Notes: a model not told the origin generated them from the letters alone. DNA of 64,000 nt from Anaerostipes hadrus ATCC 29173 = JCM 17467 (GCF_030296915.1 NZ_AP028031.1:573001-637000); one strand, 5' to 3'. Positions 27,850 through 37,647 are shown, numbered from the stretch's first letter. Translations and numbers: made by a program.

Positions 27850-28905
27850 ATGGACAAAAAGAGGAGAATAAAATATATAGATTTGTGCAAAGGCTTAGGA
27901 ATCTTGATGGTAACATGGGGACATATTACGAAGCTTGGTAATCCAGTTGATACATGGGCGGCATCATTCAAGATGGCAATTTTCTTTGTTGCCGCCGGAT
28001 ATCTGATCCAGTATGCAGATTCTTATCGGACACAGACATTAAAGGGGTATGCAGTAAAGTTATTGAAGTCATTGATGCTGCCATATGTCTTATTTAGTAT
28101 TTTGTCGATTGGATTTCGATTTGCAACGATGATCATGAAGCACAGAATTGATATTCCGGCGATCAAATCTTATATTTTAGCAACGATCACATTAAGAGGA
28201 ACATTTGCACTATGGTTTTTACCGGTGTTATTTATTGCGGAGATCCTGTTTTTCTGTCTTATCAAATATCTTCCGAAATGGATGAGGATCGTGATATTGA
28301 TCGTGATACCTGTTTTTGGAATTTGGGAGTCTTATTTTATCAGACACTTGATCGTTTCAGTGGACCCATTAACATTTGAAAGAATATCATTTTTGATCTT
28401 ACCGATCAGTAAAGCATTGATCGCATTATGGTTCTTGGAGATAGGACATATTGGATGTATGTTATTCAGTAAAGTAACATCCAGAGAAATCCGATTTATG
28501 ATCGGACTGGTATTTACAATTGGAAATGTCTTTTTATCACAGCAAAATAATGGTGTAGATTTAAATAATATGTCTTTAGGTATTCACCCACCACTATTTT
28601 TTGTTACAGGAATCATTGGAGCTTTTGGAGCACTATTTGTCTTTGAATTTCTTGAAGATTGTATTCCGTTTACGATACTGAATTATTTTGGAAAGAATTC
28701 TTTGATATTAATGTGTACACAAAGACCGTTTTATATTATTTCTACTGCAACTGCAGGATGGAAGATCATATCAGGAATGCCAGGGATCATGGCATGGAGA
28801 TATTATATTGACTGCCTTGGGGCAATGATCCTTGTGATGATCATTGAATACTCAATAATAACATTTGTTAATACAAAAGCTAAATTTTTGATCGGAAGAT
28901 TTTAG
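27850..28905 (+). CDS. Membrane acyltransferase (AT3 family), second copy
   Basis: 351 aa starting two bases after the tandem TagF stop. MDKKRRIKYIDLCKGLGILMVTWGHI is the typical AT3 opening with its conserved histidine. About ten transmembrane segments follow, with YFGKNSLILMCTQRP in the last part. Likely role is O-acylation of the polymer, or of a precursor, at the membrane. It differs clearly from the copy at 18079, so the two may modify different positions. Confidence 0.85.
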   Translation: MDKKRRIKYIDLCKGLGILMVTWGHITKLGNPVDTWAASFKMAIFFVAAGYLIQYADSYRTQTLKGYAVKLLKSLMLPYVLFSILSIGFRFATMIMKHRIDIPAIKSYILATITLRGTFALWFLPVLFIAEILFFCLIKYLPKWMRIVILIVIPVFGIWESYFIRHLIVSVDPLTFERISFLILPISKALIALWFLEIGHIGCMLFSKVTSREIRFMIGLVFTIGNVFLSQQNNGVDLNNMSLGIHPPLFFVTGIIGAFGALFVFEFLEDCIPFTILNYFGKNSLILMCTQRPFYIISTATAGWKIISGMPGIMAWRYYIDCLGAMILVMIIEYSIITFVNTKAKFLIGRF

Positions 28906-28909
28906 ATAG

Positions 28910-28938
28910 TTGAATAATCTGTTAAGGAATAGTATAAT
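28910..28938 (+). promoter_or_regulatory. Sigma-A promoter for the exporter operon
   Basis: -35 TTGAAT (28910-28915), 17-base spacer, -10 TATAAT (28933-28938). It gives the ABC exporter and tagD genes a second, independent promoter. It also argues that the permease starts at the GTG at 28979 rather than at the TTG inside this promoter. Confidence 0.7.
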
Positions 28939-28978
28939 AGCAAGGTGTAAATTAAAAATATCAAAATGGAGAAGTACA

Positions 28979-29755
28979 GTGAAATCTTATATTGAAAATT
29001 TTAAAAAGTACAGATTCCTTTTATGGGAACTTGTAAAGAAAGGTGTTAAGTTAAAATACAGAAGATCATATTTAGGTATTTTATGGACACTGTTAGAACC
29101 GTTAATGACAATGATCGTACTAAGTGTAGTATTTGGTACATTGTTTGGAAACAAGGATCCACATTTCCCAGTATATATCTTATGTGGACGTTTGATGTAT
29201 AGTTTCTTTTCATCTGCGACAAATGGTGCGATGAAAGCGATCAGGACGAATGCAGGAATGATCAAGAAAGTATATGTGCCAAAATATATTTATCCATTAT
29301 CCAGTGTATTGTTTAATTATATTATTTTTGCTATCTCTTTGATCGTGTTGGTAGTAGTATCTATTGTTTTGAAGGTATATCCAACCATTTATCTGGCACA
29401 GGCGATCATTCCATTGATCTTATTACTGATCACAGCTTTTGGAGTTGGAATGATCCTATCTACGATGGCAGTATTCTTTAGAGACTTAGAATATTTATGG
29501 TCTGTAGGATTAATGATCATTATGTATGCTTCAGCAATTTTCTACAAACCAGAGAAGTTATTAAAATCAGGTTTTGGATGGATCTTAAAATGTAATCCAT
29601 TATATCTTTTGATCCATAATTTTAGACAGGCTGTTTTTGGTATGCCGATGAATATGAAGTTTTTAGCTGCATCCATCGTGTTTGCAATCGTAAGTGTTAT
29701 TGTAGGATTGATTTTCTTCTATAAGAAGCAAGATGAATTCATTCTGCATATTTAG
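28979..29755 (+). CDS. ABC-2 polysaccharide/teichoic acid export permease (TagG-like)
   Basis: 258 aa from GTG, with TGGAG upstream. WELVKKGVKLKYRRSYLGILW then TLLEPLMTMIVLSVVFG is the signature start of TagG/Wzm permeases. Six membrane segments and LLIHNFRQAVFG near the end complete the family pattern. It forms the membrane channel that, with the ATPase 9 bases downstream, moves finished lipid-linked polymer across the membrane. Confidence 0.92.
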   Translation: MKSYIENFKKYRFLLWELVKKGVKLKYRRSYLGILWTLLEPLMTMIVLSVVFGTLFGNKDPHFPVYILCGRLMYSFFSSATNGAMKAIRTNAGMIKKVYVPKYIYPLSSVLFNYIIFAISLIVLVVVSIVLKVYPTIYLAQAIIPLILLLITAFGVGMILSTMAVFFRDLEYLWSVGLMIIMYASAIFYKPEKLLKSGFGWILKCNPLYLLIHNFRQAVFGMPMNMKFLAASIVFAIVSVIVGLIFFYKKQDEFILHI

Positions 29756-29764
29756 GAGGGTATC

Positions 29765-30505
29765 ATGGCAAAGAAAGAAGTATTGAAAGTTGAACATGTT
29801 GGAATGAAGTTTAACTTAAGTCAGGAAAAGGTTGATGATCTGAAAGATTATGTGATCAAGTTATTGAAACATCAGATTTCATATAATGAATTCTGGGCAT
29901 TAAAAGATATTAATTTTACCCTTAACAAAGGGGATCGACTTGGAATCCTTGGATTGAATGGAGCTGGAAAGAGTACGCTGTTAAAGGTTATTGCAGGGGT
30001 ATTAAAAGCAACGGAAGGAACTGTGACAGCCAAGGGGAAGATCGCTCCATTGCTTGAATTAGGTGCTGGATTTGATCAACAGTATACAGGACGTGAGAAT
30101 ATTTATCTTTATGGAGCAGTTCTTGGATTCTCAAAGAAGTTCTTAGATGAGAAGTTAGATGAGATCATAGAGTTCTCAGAACTGGGCAAATTTATAGATG
30201 TCCCAGTTAAGAACTATTCTTCAGGTATGAAATCAAGACTTGGATTCTCTGTTGCAACATTAGTGGAACCAGATATCTTGATCCTGGATGAAGTATTATC
30301 TGTCGGAGATGCGAAATTCCGAAAGAAAAGTGAAGCAAAGATCATGAGTATGTTTGACAAGGGAGTTACAGTATTATTTGTATCTCATTCTTTAGATCAG
30401 GTAAAGAGATTATGTAATAAGGCAATCCTACTTGAAAAAGGAAAGATCATTTCTCATGGATCGATTGAAGAAGTAAGTAAAGTATACGAAGAGAAAACAA
30501 AGTAA
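29765..30505 (+). CDS. ABC polysaccharide/teichoic acid export ATPase (TagH/Wzt-like)
   Basis: 246 aa. Walker A GLNGAGKST at 63-71 (K69), the LLELGAGFDQQYTGRENIYL segment characteristic of polymer exporters, signature YSSGMKSRLGF from 151, and Walker B ILILDEVLSVGD with D175-E176. It lacks the long C-terminal carbohydrate-binding extension of some Wzt proteins. It pairs with the permease immediately upstream. GGAGGG precedes the ATG. Confidence 0.93.
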   Translation: MAKKEVLKVEHVGMKFNLSQEKVDDLKDYVIKLLKHQISYNEFWALKDINFTLNKGDRLGILGLNGAGKSTLLKVIAGVLKATEGTVTAKGKIAPLLELGAGFDQQYTGRENIYLYGAVLGFSKKFLDEKLDEIIEFSELGKFIDVPVKNYSSGMKSRLGFSVATLVEPDILILDEVLSVGDAKFRKKSEAKIMSMFDKGVTVLFVSHSLDQVKRLCNKAILLEKGKIISHGSIEEVSKVYEEKTK

Positions 30506-30528
30506 GATAGAAGACACGGAGGTGTGAT

Positions 30529-30939
30529 ATGAGAAAAGTAATCACATATGGAACATTTGATTTACTGCATGCGGGACATATCAATTTATTGCGCAGAGCA
30601 AAAGAATTAGGTGATTATTTAATTGTAGTTGTATCAACAGATGAGTTTAACTGGAATGAAAAACAGAAAAAATGTTATTTCAGTTATGAAGAAAGAAAAA
30701 AACTGGTAGAAGCAGTTCGTTATGTGGATCTTGTGATTCCAGAAGAAAATTGGGATCAGAAGATTTCCGATGTGAAAGAATATCATGTAGATACATTTGT
30801 TATGGGAGATGACTGGAAAGGTAAGTTTGATTTCTTAAAAGATTACTGTGAAGTCGTATATCTTCCAAGAACAGAAGGAATTTCTACAACAAAGATCAAA
30901 CAGGATCTTGGATTAAACGGAACAACAGCGAATAAATAG
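30529..30939 (+). CDS. tagD: Glycerol-3-phosphate cytidylyltransferase
   Basis: 136 aa. It makes CDP-glycerol from CTP and glycerol-3-phosphate, the donor for all the TagB/TagF-type enzymes in this window. [10 protein letters not shown] gives the nucleotidyltransferase HxGH (H14, H17), and RTEGISTT at 114-121 is the second CTP-binding motif. Length and sequence match TagD/TarD closely. GGAGGTG precedes the ATG. It is the strongest single reason to call the island a glycerol-phosphate polymer pathway. Confidence 0.95.
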   Translation: MRKVITYGTFDLLHAGHINLLRRAKELGDYLIVVVSTDEFNWNEKQKKCYFSYEERKKLVEAVRYVDLVIPEENWDQKISDVKEYHVDTFVMGDDWKGKFDFLKDYCEVVYLPRTEGISTTKIKQDLGLNGTTANK

Positions 30940-30961
30940 CAAGAGTTATGAATTAAGATAT

Positions 30962-31018
30962 AAGAGGAATTTCGTTGACAATAGAGGTTATGAACGGCTA
31001 GAGACGGAATTCTTCTTT
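30962..31018 (+). terminator. Possible terminator or attenuator after tagD
   Basis: AAGAGGAATTTCGT (30962-30975) can pair with ACGGAATTCTTCTT (31004-31017), including G-U pairs, over a loop of about 28 bases, followed by TT. The long loop and short T run make it weak. Confidence 0.35.
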
Positions 31019-31078
31019 TCTGCGTTATCAAACAAAAAGAATTTAAGATAATGCTATAGATGAAAGGATTAGTTTTTG

Positions 31079-33139
31079 ATGCAGTTTATAGAAATTAGCA
31101 ATATTTTTAAAAGTGAAAAAAAGAGATATAAAGTTACCGCAGTTTTAAAATTACTGGTCGTGTTTGCATTGCTTGGATTCTTTTTATCAAATAAGCCAAT
31201 GTATCATGTGCAGACTGATTTTTACCTGAAACGTATGGGATTTGTATTTTTGGCATGTTTTTGGATGGTATTTGTAACAGTTTGCGACATTCGTTTGAGT
31301 CAGAAGGTTGACAGGGCTTTTGTGATCATTCTTGGAGTGATCGCACCAGTTATGGGATGGATCTTGTCAGAATTTTTGATCAATGAAGCAGAGTGTGCAT
31401 TTCCGCCGACACAGTTCTATCAGAAAGAGCCACTTTGGATCGTTTTAAGTTTTGCAATGATCATTTTGGTGGATCTGCTGATCATATTTTTGACGAACAG
31501 CATCAGAGTTGGATCAGTGATCGTACCATTTGTATTGTTTATCTTTGCGGTAGTTGTATGTGTTGTATATGAATTTCGCGGGATTCCGATGATGGCACCA
31601 GATATTTTAACAGTACAGACGGCTACTAGCGTGATGGGTAATTATACATTCAAATTGACGTTTGAACAATATAGTGTGATCTTGGTATGTATGGCATTTT
31701 TCTTTACATTTTTAAGACTTCATGAGGTAAAGGTTACAGAAAAAAGAGTATTTCACATTGCAGGATTTATTGTTGTTGCATTAGGATGCGGATTGTTCAC
31801 AAATCAGATCATACTGTCTGATTTTATGGAAGAGCACCAGATCAATATTCGTATGTTCCGTCCAATGGAAAGTTATCAAAAATATGGAGGCGTGCTGACA
31901 TTTGCAAGAAGTGTTGGATATGCGGTCGTGAAGAAGCCAGAAGGATATACAACAGCGAAGGTTGATCAGATCATTCAGGAATATGAAAAGAAATCAGCGA
32001 ATGAACAGCAAAGTACAGTAAAGCAATATCCGAATATCATAACAGTTGTCAATGAAACATTCGCAGATATTAAGGTGCTGGGAGATTTTAAGACGAACGA
32101 AGATTATATGCCCTATTTCCACAGTTTGAAGAAGAATTGTGTGACAGGATATACGTATGCATCGATTGTAGGTGGTCAGACAGCGAATACAGAATTTGAA
32201 TTGTTGACAGGGAATACTCTTGGATTTTTATCAGCTGGAACGACAGCATTTCAGCTTTATATTCATGGGCAGATGCCTTCACTAGTTAGTAATCTAAAGG
32301 CAGAAGGATATTCTGGAAATAAAGCGATGCATCCGTTCAATCCGTATAATTATAATCGACCAGCTGTATATAAAGATTTTGGATTTACGGATTTTATTGA
32401 TAAATTTGACTTTCCTAAGAATGTAAAAAGGGTTAGAGAGTATATTTCTGATGAGGCAAATGTAGATCGCATTATTTCTGAATATGAAAAGAATCGTAAG
32501 AAGACAGATCAGCCATTTTATATGTATAATATGACGATCCAGAATCACAGTCCTTATGATAAGGATGCAGCCAACTTTAAACAGCCGATCAAGATTGAAA
32601 GCAGCAAATATGATGCTGAGGCCAACAGATATCTAAATCTGATCAAATATTCAGATGACAGTTTAAAACAGCTGACAAGTTATTTTGAAAAATGTAAAGA
32701 GCCAACGATCATTTTATTTTTAGGAGATCATCAGCCAAGATTGACAGATGAATTTATGAATAAGATCACAAACGGTCAATATCAGACTTGGAGCAGCGAA
32801 CAGATGATGAAGCGTTATCAGGTACCATTCGTGATCTGGGCCAATTATGACATTAAAGAACAGCATATAGAGAAGACAAGCATGAATTATATCCAAAGTA
32901 TCCTGACCAAGACAGCTGGAGTAAAGATGACAGGATATCAGAGATTTTTAAATGAGGTCCGAAAAGAAGTTCCAACGATCACATCGCAGGGATATTGGGG
33001 AAAGAATGGAAAATTTTATCAGATTAATGATAAAGGATCACCATATTATGGTATAATACAGAAGTATCGTATGATTCAGTACAATATGATGTTTGATAAG
33101 AAGAATCGCAGAGATTCATTCTTTGAAGTAAGTAAATAG
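31079..33139 (+). CDS. LTA-synthase-family (sulfatase-fold) phosphoglycerol transferase
   Basis: 686 aa from the ATG at 31079, which has AAAGGA upstream. About six N-terminal membrane segments (to residue 255 or so) precede an extracellular sulfatase-fold domain. The catalytic threonine is T368 in GGQTANTEFELLTGN, and FLGDHQPRL supplies metal ligands. Known relatives move glycerol-phosphate from phosphatidylglycerol onto a glycan or lipid anchor outside the cell. Here it may make a lipoteichoic-type polymer or decorate the wall polymer with phosphoglycerol. It lies between tagD and a TagF-like gene. Confidence 0.88.
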   Translation: MQFIEISNIFKSEKKRYKVTAVLKLLVVFALLGFFLSNKPMYHVQTDFYLKRMGFVFLACFWMVFVTVCDIRLSQKVDRAFVIILGVIAPVMGWILSEFLINEAECAFPPTQFYQKEPLWIVLSFAMIILVDLLIIFLTNSIRVGSVIVPFVLFIFAVVVCVVYEFRGIPMMAPDILTVQTATSVMGNYTFKLTFEQYSVILVCMAFFFTFLRLHEVKVTEKRVFHIAGFIVVALGCGLFTNQIILSDFMEEHQINIRMFRPMESYQKYGGVLTFARSVGYAVVKKPEGYTTAKVDQIIQEYEKKSANEQQSTVKQYPNIITVVNETFADIKVLGDFKTNEDYMPYFHSLKKNCVTGYTYASIVGGQTANTEFELLTGNTLGFLSAGTTAFQLYIHGQMPSLVSNLKAEGYSGNKAMHPFNPYNYNRPAVYKDFGFTDFIDKFDFPKNVKRVREYISDEANVDRIISEYEKNRKKTDQPFYMYNMTIQNHSPYDKDAANFKQPIKIESSKYDAEANRYLNLIKYSDDSLKQLTSYFEKCKEPTIILFLGDHQPRLTDEFMNKITNGQYQTWSSEQMMKRYQVPFVIWANYDIKEQHIEKTSMNYIQSILTKTAGVKMTGYQRFLNEVRKEVPTITSQGYWGKNGKFYQINDKGSPYYGIIQKYRMIQYNMMFDKKNRRDSFFEVSK

Positions 33140-33149
33140 GAGTGCACGT

Positions 33150-34322
33150 ATGAAGCAACTGATTAAGAATATTACGATTCAGATATATAAAGTATTAACA
33201 TATCTGATTCCAGTAAATAAAAAGATGATTATATTTCAGAGCAGCAATGGACGTAACTATACAGGAAATCCAAGATACATCTATGAAGAGATGGTAAGAG
33301 AAGGCCTTGATCAAGAATATGAATGTATCTGGTTTTTCTTTGATACAAGTATAGAAGTTCCAGGTAAATGCAAGAAGATAAGGAATAATTATTTCCCATA
33401 TTTTTGGTATTTAATGAGAGCAGGAATCTGGGTATTTGATAGTCGTCAGCCATTATATGTGCGTAAGAAGAAGCATATCACATACATTCAGACATGGCAC
33501 GGAACGCCGCTTAAGAAGCTTGCGCTTGATATGGACCGAATGGATATGGGTGGAAGTACGGATATTGAGAATTATCATGAACAGTTTAGAGTAACATGTA
33601 AGGATTGGGATTATCTAGTATCACAGAATAAGTTTTCTACAGATATTTTCAGATCATGTTTTGCATTTAAAGATCGTCCGATCTTACAGATCGGATATCC
33701 AAGGAATGATATTTTGATCAATGATAATTCTCCTACTAAGATCAGAGAATACAAAGAAAAACTTGGACTTCCATTGGATAAGAAGATCATATTATATGCT
33801 CCAACTTGGAGAGATAATGAATATAGCGAGAAAGGAAAGTACAAATTTGCTTCAAAACTAGATTTTGATAAAGCAAAGGAGGCATTATCAGATGAATATA
33901 TATTCATTGTAAAATATCATTATCTTGTATCAGATAAGATTGATTGGACACCATATAAAGGATTCGTTTATACATTCGACGAGACAAAAGATATTGCATG
34001 GTTATACCTTGTGTCAGATATGTTGATCACGGACTATTCTTCTGTAATGTTTGATTATAGTATTCTTAACAGGCCGATGTTATTCTTTGCATATGATCTG
34101 GAAGACTACAAGGAGAATCTGAGAGGATTTTATTTTGACTTTGTCAATGATATTCCAGGACCGATTTCAAGAGATACAGATCAGTTGATCAAAGATATTA
34201 AAGAATATAATGAAGATAGTTGGAAAGAAAAATATAAGAATTATCATGATAAATTCAATGGCATAGATGATGGACATGCTTCACAGAAGGTCGTTGACGT
34301 GATAAAGAAGGTAAGCAGATAG
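33150..34322 (+). CDS. CDP-glycerol glycerophosphotransferase family protein
   Basis: 390 aa, a single TagB/TagF domain. The N-terminus KKMIIFQSSNGRNYTGNPRY is the family's opening strand. TWHGTPLK has H117, KYHYLV the second histidine, and LITDYSSVMFDY starts at 292. The product would add one or more glycerol-phosphates from CDP-glycerol to a membrane-bound acceptor. GGAG precedes the ATG and the gene sits 10 bases after the LTA-synthase-like gene. Primase or polymerase activity cannot be told apart from sequence. Confidence 0.9.
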   Translation: MKQLIKNITIQIYKVLTYLIPVNKKMIIFQSSNGRNYTGNPRYIYEEMVREGLDQEYECIWFFFDTSIEVPGKCKKIRNNYFPYFWYLMRAGIWVFDSRQPLYVRKKKHITYIQTWHGTPLKKLALDMDRMDMGGSTDIENYHEQFRVTCKDWDYLVSQNKFSTDIFRSCFAFKDRPILQIGYPRNDILINDNSPTKIREYKEKLGLPLDKKIILYAPTWRDNEYSEKGKYKFASKLDFDKAKEALSDEYIFIVKYHYLVSDKIDWTPYKGFVYTFDETKDIAWLYLVSDMLITDYSSVMFDYSILNRPMLFFAYDLEDYKENLRGFYFDFVNDIPGPISRDTDQLIKDIKEYNEDSWKEKYKNYHDKFNGIDDGHASQKVVDVIKKVSR

Positions 34323-34365
34323 AGATCTGCTGAACAATAACACAGTCAGGAGGTTTGAAAATAAT

Positions 34366-35301
34366 ATGGTAACGATTCTGTTAGCGACATTGAATGGAGA
34401 GGATTATTTAAAAGCGCAGTTAGAATCAATTGCAGCTCAGACCTATGAAAACTGGCAGCTGGTCGTGGGTGATGATGGTTCTACGGATGGTACGATCAGC
34501 ATTCTTGAAGAATTCAGTAAACAATATCCGGAACAAGTGACGATCATTAAGAATGACCCGCCACAGGGAAGTGCCAAAGACAATTTTATTTCACTGATCC
34601 AAAATTCTTACGGACCGTATTTTATGTTTTGTGATCAGGATGATGTGTGGAAACCAGATAAGATTTATCTGACATTACAGAAGATGGAAGCGTTAGAGGC
34701 AAGATATGGAGAGAAAACACCGATCTTGGTTCATTCAGATCTGTCAGTTGCAGATCATAACTTAGAGATGGTTGCAGAGTCATTCTTTCAGTATGCGAAT
34801 ATTCCAAAGAGAATTGTATTGAATCAATTGATGGTACAAAATTCTGTGACAGGGTGTACGATGATGATCAATCGTTGTCTGCAACAATATTTTTTACGGC
34901 CGTTACCGATGTCTAAGATCATCATGCATGATTATTGGGCGGCATTGATCGCGAAAGTGTTTGGTAAGATTGGTTTTGTAAATGAGCCAACGATGTATTA
35001 CCGTCAGCATGGCAATAATTCTGTTGGTGCGAAAGATGCAAAGAATCCCGTCTTTTTGTATCATCGTCTCAAAGAAGGAAAGAACAGCTATCGCCGTATG
35101 ATGATCGAATCTATGGAGCAGATGCAGGGATTTGTTGAGACATATGGGGAAGAGATTGATAATCTGGATGTTTATGAACTTCTTGAGAGTTATGGAGAAT
35201 TGTATTATAAAGGAAAGATCAAACGATTGAGTTTTTATAAAAATCATCACGTATTAAAGGAAGGAAATATCCGAAAGCTGATGCAGTGGCTTTGGGGATA
35301 G
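34366..35301 (+). CDS. Family 2 glycosyltransferase
   Basis: 311 aa. MVTILLATLNGEDYLKAQL, VGDDGSTDGT, DQDDVWKPDK and the CTMMINR...HDYWAALIA block are those of rhamnosyl- or galactosyl-type GT2 enzymes acting in capsule and O-antigen assembly. It has no membrane helix, so it probably works at the inner face on lipid-linked intermediates. AGGAGG precedes the ATG. The specific sugar cannot be read from sequence. Confidence 0.85.
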   Translation: MVTILLATLNGEDYLKAQLESIAAQTYENWQLVVGDDGSTDGTISILEEFSKQYPEQVTIIKNDPPQGSAKDNFISLIQNSYGPYFMFCDQDDVWKPDKIYLTLQKMEALEARYGEKTPILVHSDLSVADHNLEMVAESFFQYANIPKRIVLNQLMVQNSVTGCTMMINRCLQQYFLRPLPMSKIIMHDYWAALIAKVFGKIGFVNEPTMYYRQHGNNSVGAKDAKNPVFLYHRLKEGKNSYRRMMIESMEQMQGFVETYGEEIDNLDVYELLESYGELYYKGKIKRLSFYKNHHVLKEGNIRKLMQWLWG

Positions 35302-35309
35302 GAATATTT

Positions 35310-36479
35310 ATGAAAAAAGCATTAGGACTTGCAGGAAAATATGTGATCATGTTTCTGTCGTGTTTATTTCCAAGAAGCAGAAAGATATATATCTTTGGAG
35401 CATGGCTTGGAGAACAGTTTGCAGACAATCCCAAATATCTGTTTTTAGAAGCACAAGAACATAAAGAGATCCGTCCGATATGGATCACGAAGAATGAATC
35501 AGTCTGCAGAAAAGTCAGGAAGCTTGGATATGAAGCTTATATGTTTGACAGTTTCAAAGGGATTTTAATGCAGCTTCGGGCCAAATATGTGGTAGTCTGC
35601 AATGGGATCAGTGATGTAAATCATACATTTATGGGACGAGCAGTATTCTTAAATCTTTGGCATGGGGTTCCATTAAAGAAAGTTGGCTATGATGATGATA
35701 AGGTCAAGAATTGGGATAGCAAGGGTCAGAAAATCCGAAGAATGATTCAGGAAATCCCATTAGGAAAAGAGTATGTAGTAGCAACAAGTGATTTTTATGC
35801 TCCGATCTATGAAAGTGCATTTCGAAGATCAAAGAGTCATATCATAACATTGGGACAGCCAAGGAATGATATATTCTATGATCAAAGTGGAAAATTTCAT
35901 GCTTCTCATCAGTTGTCAAAAGCGGCAAAAGGAAAGAAAGTCATCTTATATACGCCGACACACAGGAAAGAAGGTAAAGTGGCATTTCCTTTGGAAGAAC
36001 ATTTTGATTTTAAAGTGCTCAATGATTGGTGTATCCAAAATGATATTTTGTTCGTGATCCGGCGCCATTTTTATCATAAAGATGAGAAAGTAGATTTCTC
36101 CATGTATTCTAATATAACAGATATCACAGAGAAATCCATGGATATTCAGGAATTATTAATGGATACGGATATTCTGGTTACAGATTATTCAAGCACATAT
36201 ATAGATTATCTATTACTGGACCGGCCGGTAGTCTTTTATAATTTTGATTATCACGATTATCTGGAGCATGATCGTGGTATGTATTGCGATTATGAGAAGG
36301 CGGCTCCGGGATATAAGGCAGAGACATTTGAAGCCTTGATGGAAGAATTCGAACGTCTGGTACAAGGCGACGATCATTTTAAAGAGGTTAGAAGGCAGGC
36401 AAGGGATTTCTTTTATTGCAAAGAAGGCCAGGGAATGGTTGGCGAAACATTGTTAGGGATCTTGAAGAATATAAAATAA
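35310..36479 (+). CDS. CDP-glycerol glycerophosphotransferase family protein
   Basis: 389 aa from the ATG at 35310 (AGGAA upstream); a GTG at 35286 inside the previous gene is less likely. YIFGAWLGEQFADNPKYLF, LWHGVPLKKVG (H118), IRRHFYH and LVTDYSSTYIDY (289 on) identify a TagB/TagF domain. It is the fifth such domain in the island. The HGVP form and shorter flanks suggest a different acceptor from the HGTP copies. The island's plus-strand part ends here at a strong terminator. Confidence 0.9.
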   Translation: MKKALGLAGKYVIMFLSCLFPRSRKIYIFGAWLGEQFADNPKYLFLEAQEHKEIRPIWITKNESVCRKVRKLGYEAYMFDSFKGILMQLRAKYVVVCNGISDVNHTFMGRAVFLNLWHGVPLKKVGYDDDKVKNWDSKGQKIRRMIQEIPLGKEYVVATSDFYAPIYESAFRRSKSHIITLGQPRNDIFYDQSGKFHASHQLSKAAKGKKVILYTPTHRKEGKVAFPLEEHFDFKVLNDWCIQNDILFVIRRHFYHKDEKVDFSMYSNITDITEKSMDIQELLMDTDILVTDYSSTYIDYLLLDRPVVFYNFDYHDYLEHDRGMYCDYEKAAPGYKAETFEALMEEFERLVQGDDHFKEVRRQARDFFYCKEGQGMVGETLLGILKNIK

Positions 36480-36529
36480 AAAGAAGCTTTTGATCTATGA
36501 GTGAATCCATAGATCGAAAGCTTCTTTTT
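36478..36529. terminator. Strong bidirectional terminator
   Basis: Arms at 36478-36499 and 36508-36529 form a 22-bp stem (AAAAAGAAGC outer part, GATCTATG/CATAGATC inner part) with one mismatch around an eight-base loop. T runs lie on both strands. It separates the plus-strand polymer operon from the minus-strand LCP gene. Confidence 0.9.
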
Positions 36530-36552
36530 GCATTTTGAGTTGATATTCAGGA

Positions 36553-37605
36553 TTAATATCCAGCACGATAAATGATCTTCTGATTGATACGGCTAAGCTC
36601 ATCACTGACTTGATAATCCGATGTACCAAAGAGGTATTTATGTGCGCGGATCGCATTTTCTTTCAATGTTGAAGGGAATCCATAATAAGTACCATAATAA
36701 CGGAGCTCTTTCTGGTCCCAAGGGAATCCCTGCTGATCTTTGATGTCATACTTGAAAACAGATAAGAACATATCAAACAATTCATCCTGACTCATATTTG
36801 TCTTTACCTGAGGAAGTATCTCATCCATAACAGACATCATCTTCAAAGGATTTTTCTTGGCTTTGTCAAAAATCTTCTGAAGGACTTCTCGTTGTCTTCC
36901 GGCTCTGGCAAGGTCACCGCCAGCGGTATAACGGATTCTGGAATAAGCAACAGCTTGATTTCCATCCAGAGTATAAGTACCGGCAGAAGAAAGTTTTGGA
37001 GAATGTCCACCGTTGATACGATTCATGTCACCGATATAAGCATTTAAATTCTTTAAGATGCTTTTATCGACTTTTAATTCGATTCCGCCAACAGCATCAA
37101 CGATATCAGCAAGAATCTTAAAGTTTACAGTTGCGTATTTTTCAATATTCAGATCAAGATTACGATTGATCGTGCTGATCGCAAGCTCTGGACCACCCCA
37201 GGAATAAGCGGCATTGATCTTACTGTATTTTCCATTAATACTTACATATGTATCACGATAGATCGATAACAGTTTGACATCTTTGGTTGAATTGTTGATG
37301 CTGACAACTATGATAGAATCAGAACGGTTTCCACGATCTGACATACTTCCAGTCTGAGAATCAATTCCGAAAAAAGCATAGTTGGTATAGTCAGTCATAT
37401 TGCTATCTTTGTTTACAGTGACAAGCTGGCTGTGGTCAAGACTTTTTGTTGATATTTTCCCAAGTTTTTTGTGAACTGTGGAAAGCGTAAGTCCGACTAA
37501 TACAGCGATCACAAGAATGAGAATGATCAAGATCCGAAGTGGAGATCTTCTTCTTCTTCGTTTTCGCTTTGTGTGTTTGGCATGTTTTGTATGCTGTGCT
37601 GTCAT
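36553..37605 (-). CDS. LytR-CpsA-Psr (LCP) family wall-polymer ligase
   Basis: 350 aa with a basic cytoplasmic tail, one transmembrane helix (about residues 24-43) and an extracellular LCP domain. YAFFGIDSQTG, RSDSIIVVSINNSTKDVKLLS, SIYRDTYV, KINAAYSWGG and the AYSRIRYTAGGDLARAGRQREVL block are the conserved phosphate- and lipid-binding motifs. LCP enzymes move teichoic acid or capsule from undecaprenyl pyrophosphate to peptidoglycan, which fits the neighbouring island. TGGAGGG precedes the ATG. Confidence 0.93.
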   Translation of the reverse strand: MTAQHTKHAKHTKRKRRRRRSPLRILIILILVIAVLVGLTLSTVHKKLGKISTKSLDHSQLVTVNKDSNMTDYTNYAFFGIDSQTGSMSDRGNRSDSIIVVSINNSTKDVKLLSIYRDTYVSINGKYSKINAAYSWGGPELAISTINRNLDLNIEKYATVNFKILADIVDAVGGIELKVDKSILKNLNAYIGDMNRINGGHSPKLSSAGTYTLDGNQAVAYSRIRYTAGGDLARAGRQREVLQKIFDKAKKNPLKMMSVMDEILPQVKTNMSQDELFDMFLSVFKYDIKDQQGFPWDQKELRYYGTYYGFPSTLKENAIRAHKYLFGTSDYQVSDELSRINQKIIYRAGY

Positions 37606-37647
37606 AATGTATCCCTCCAGATTTCCTTAAATAGTTAAGTTTGTACA

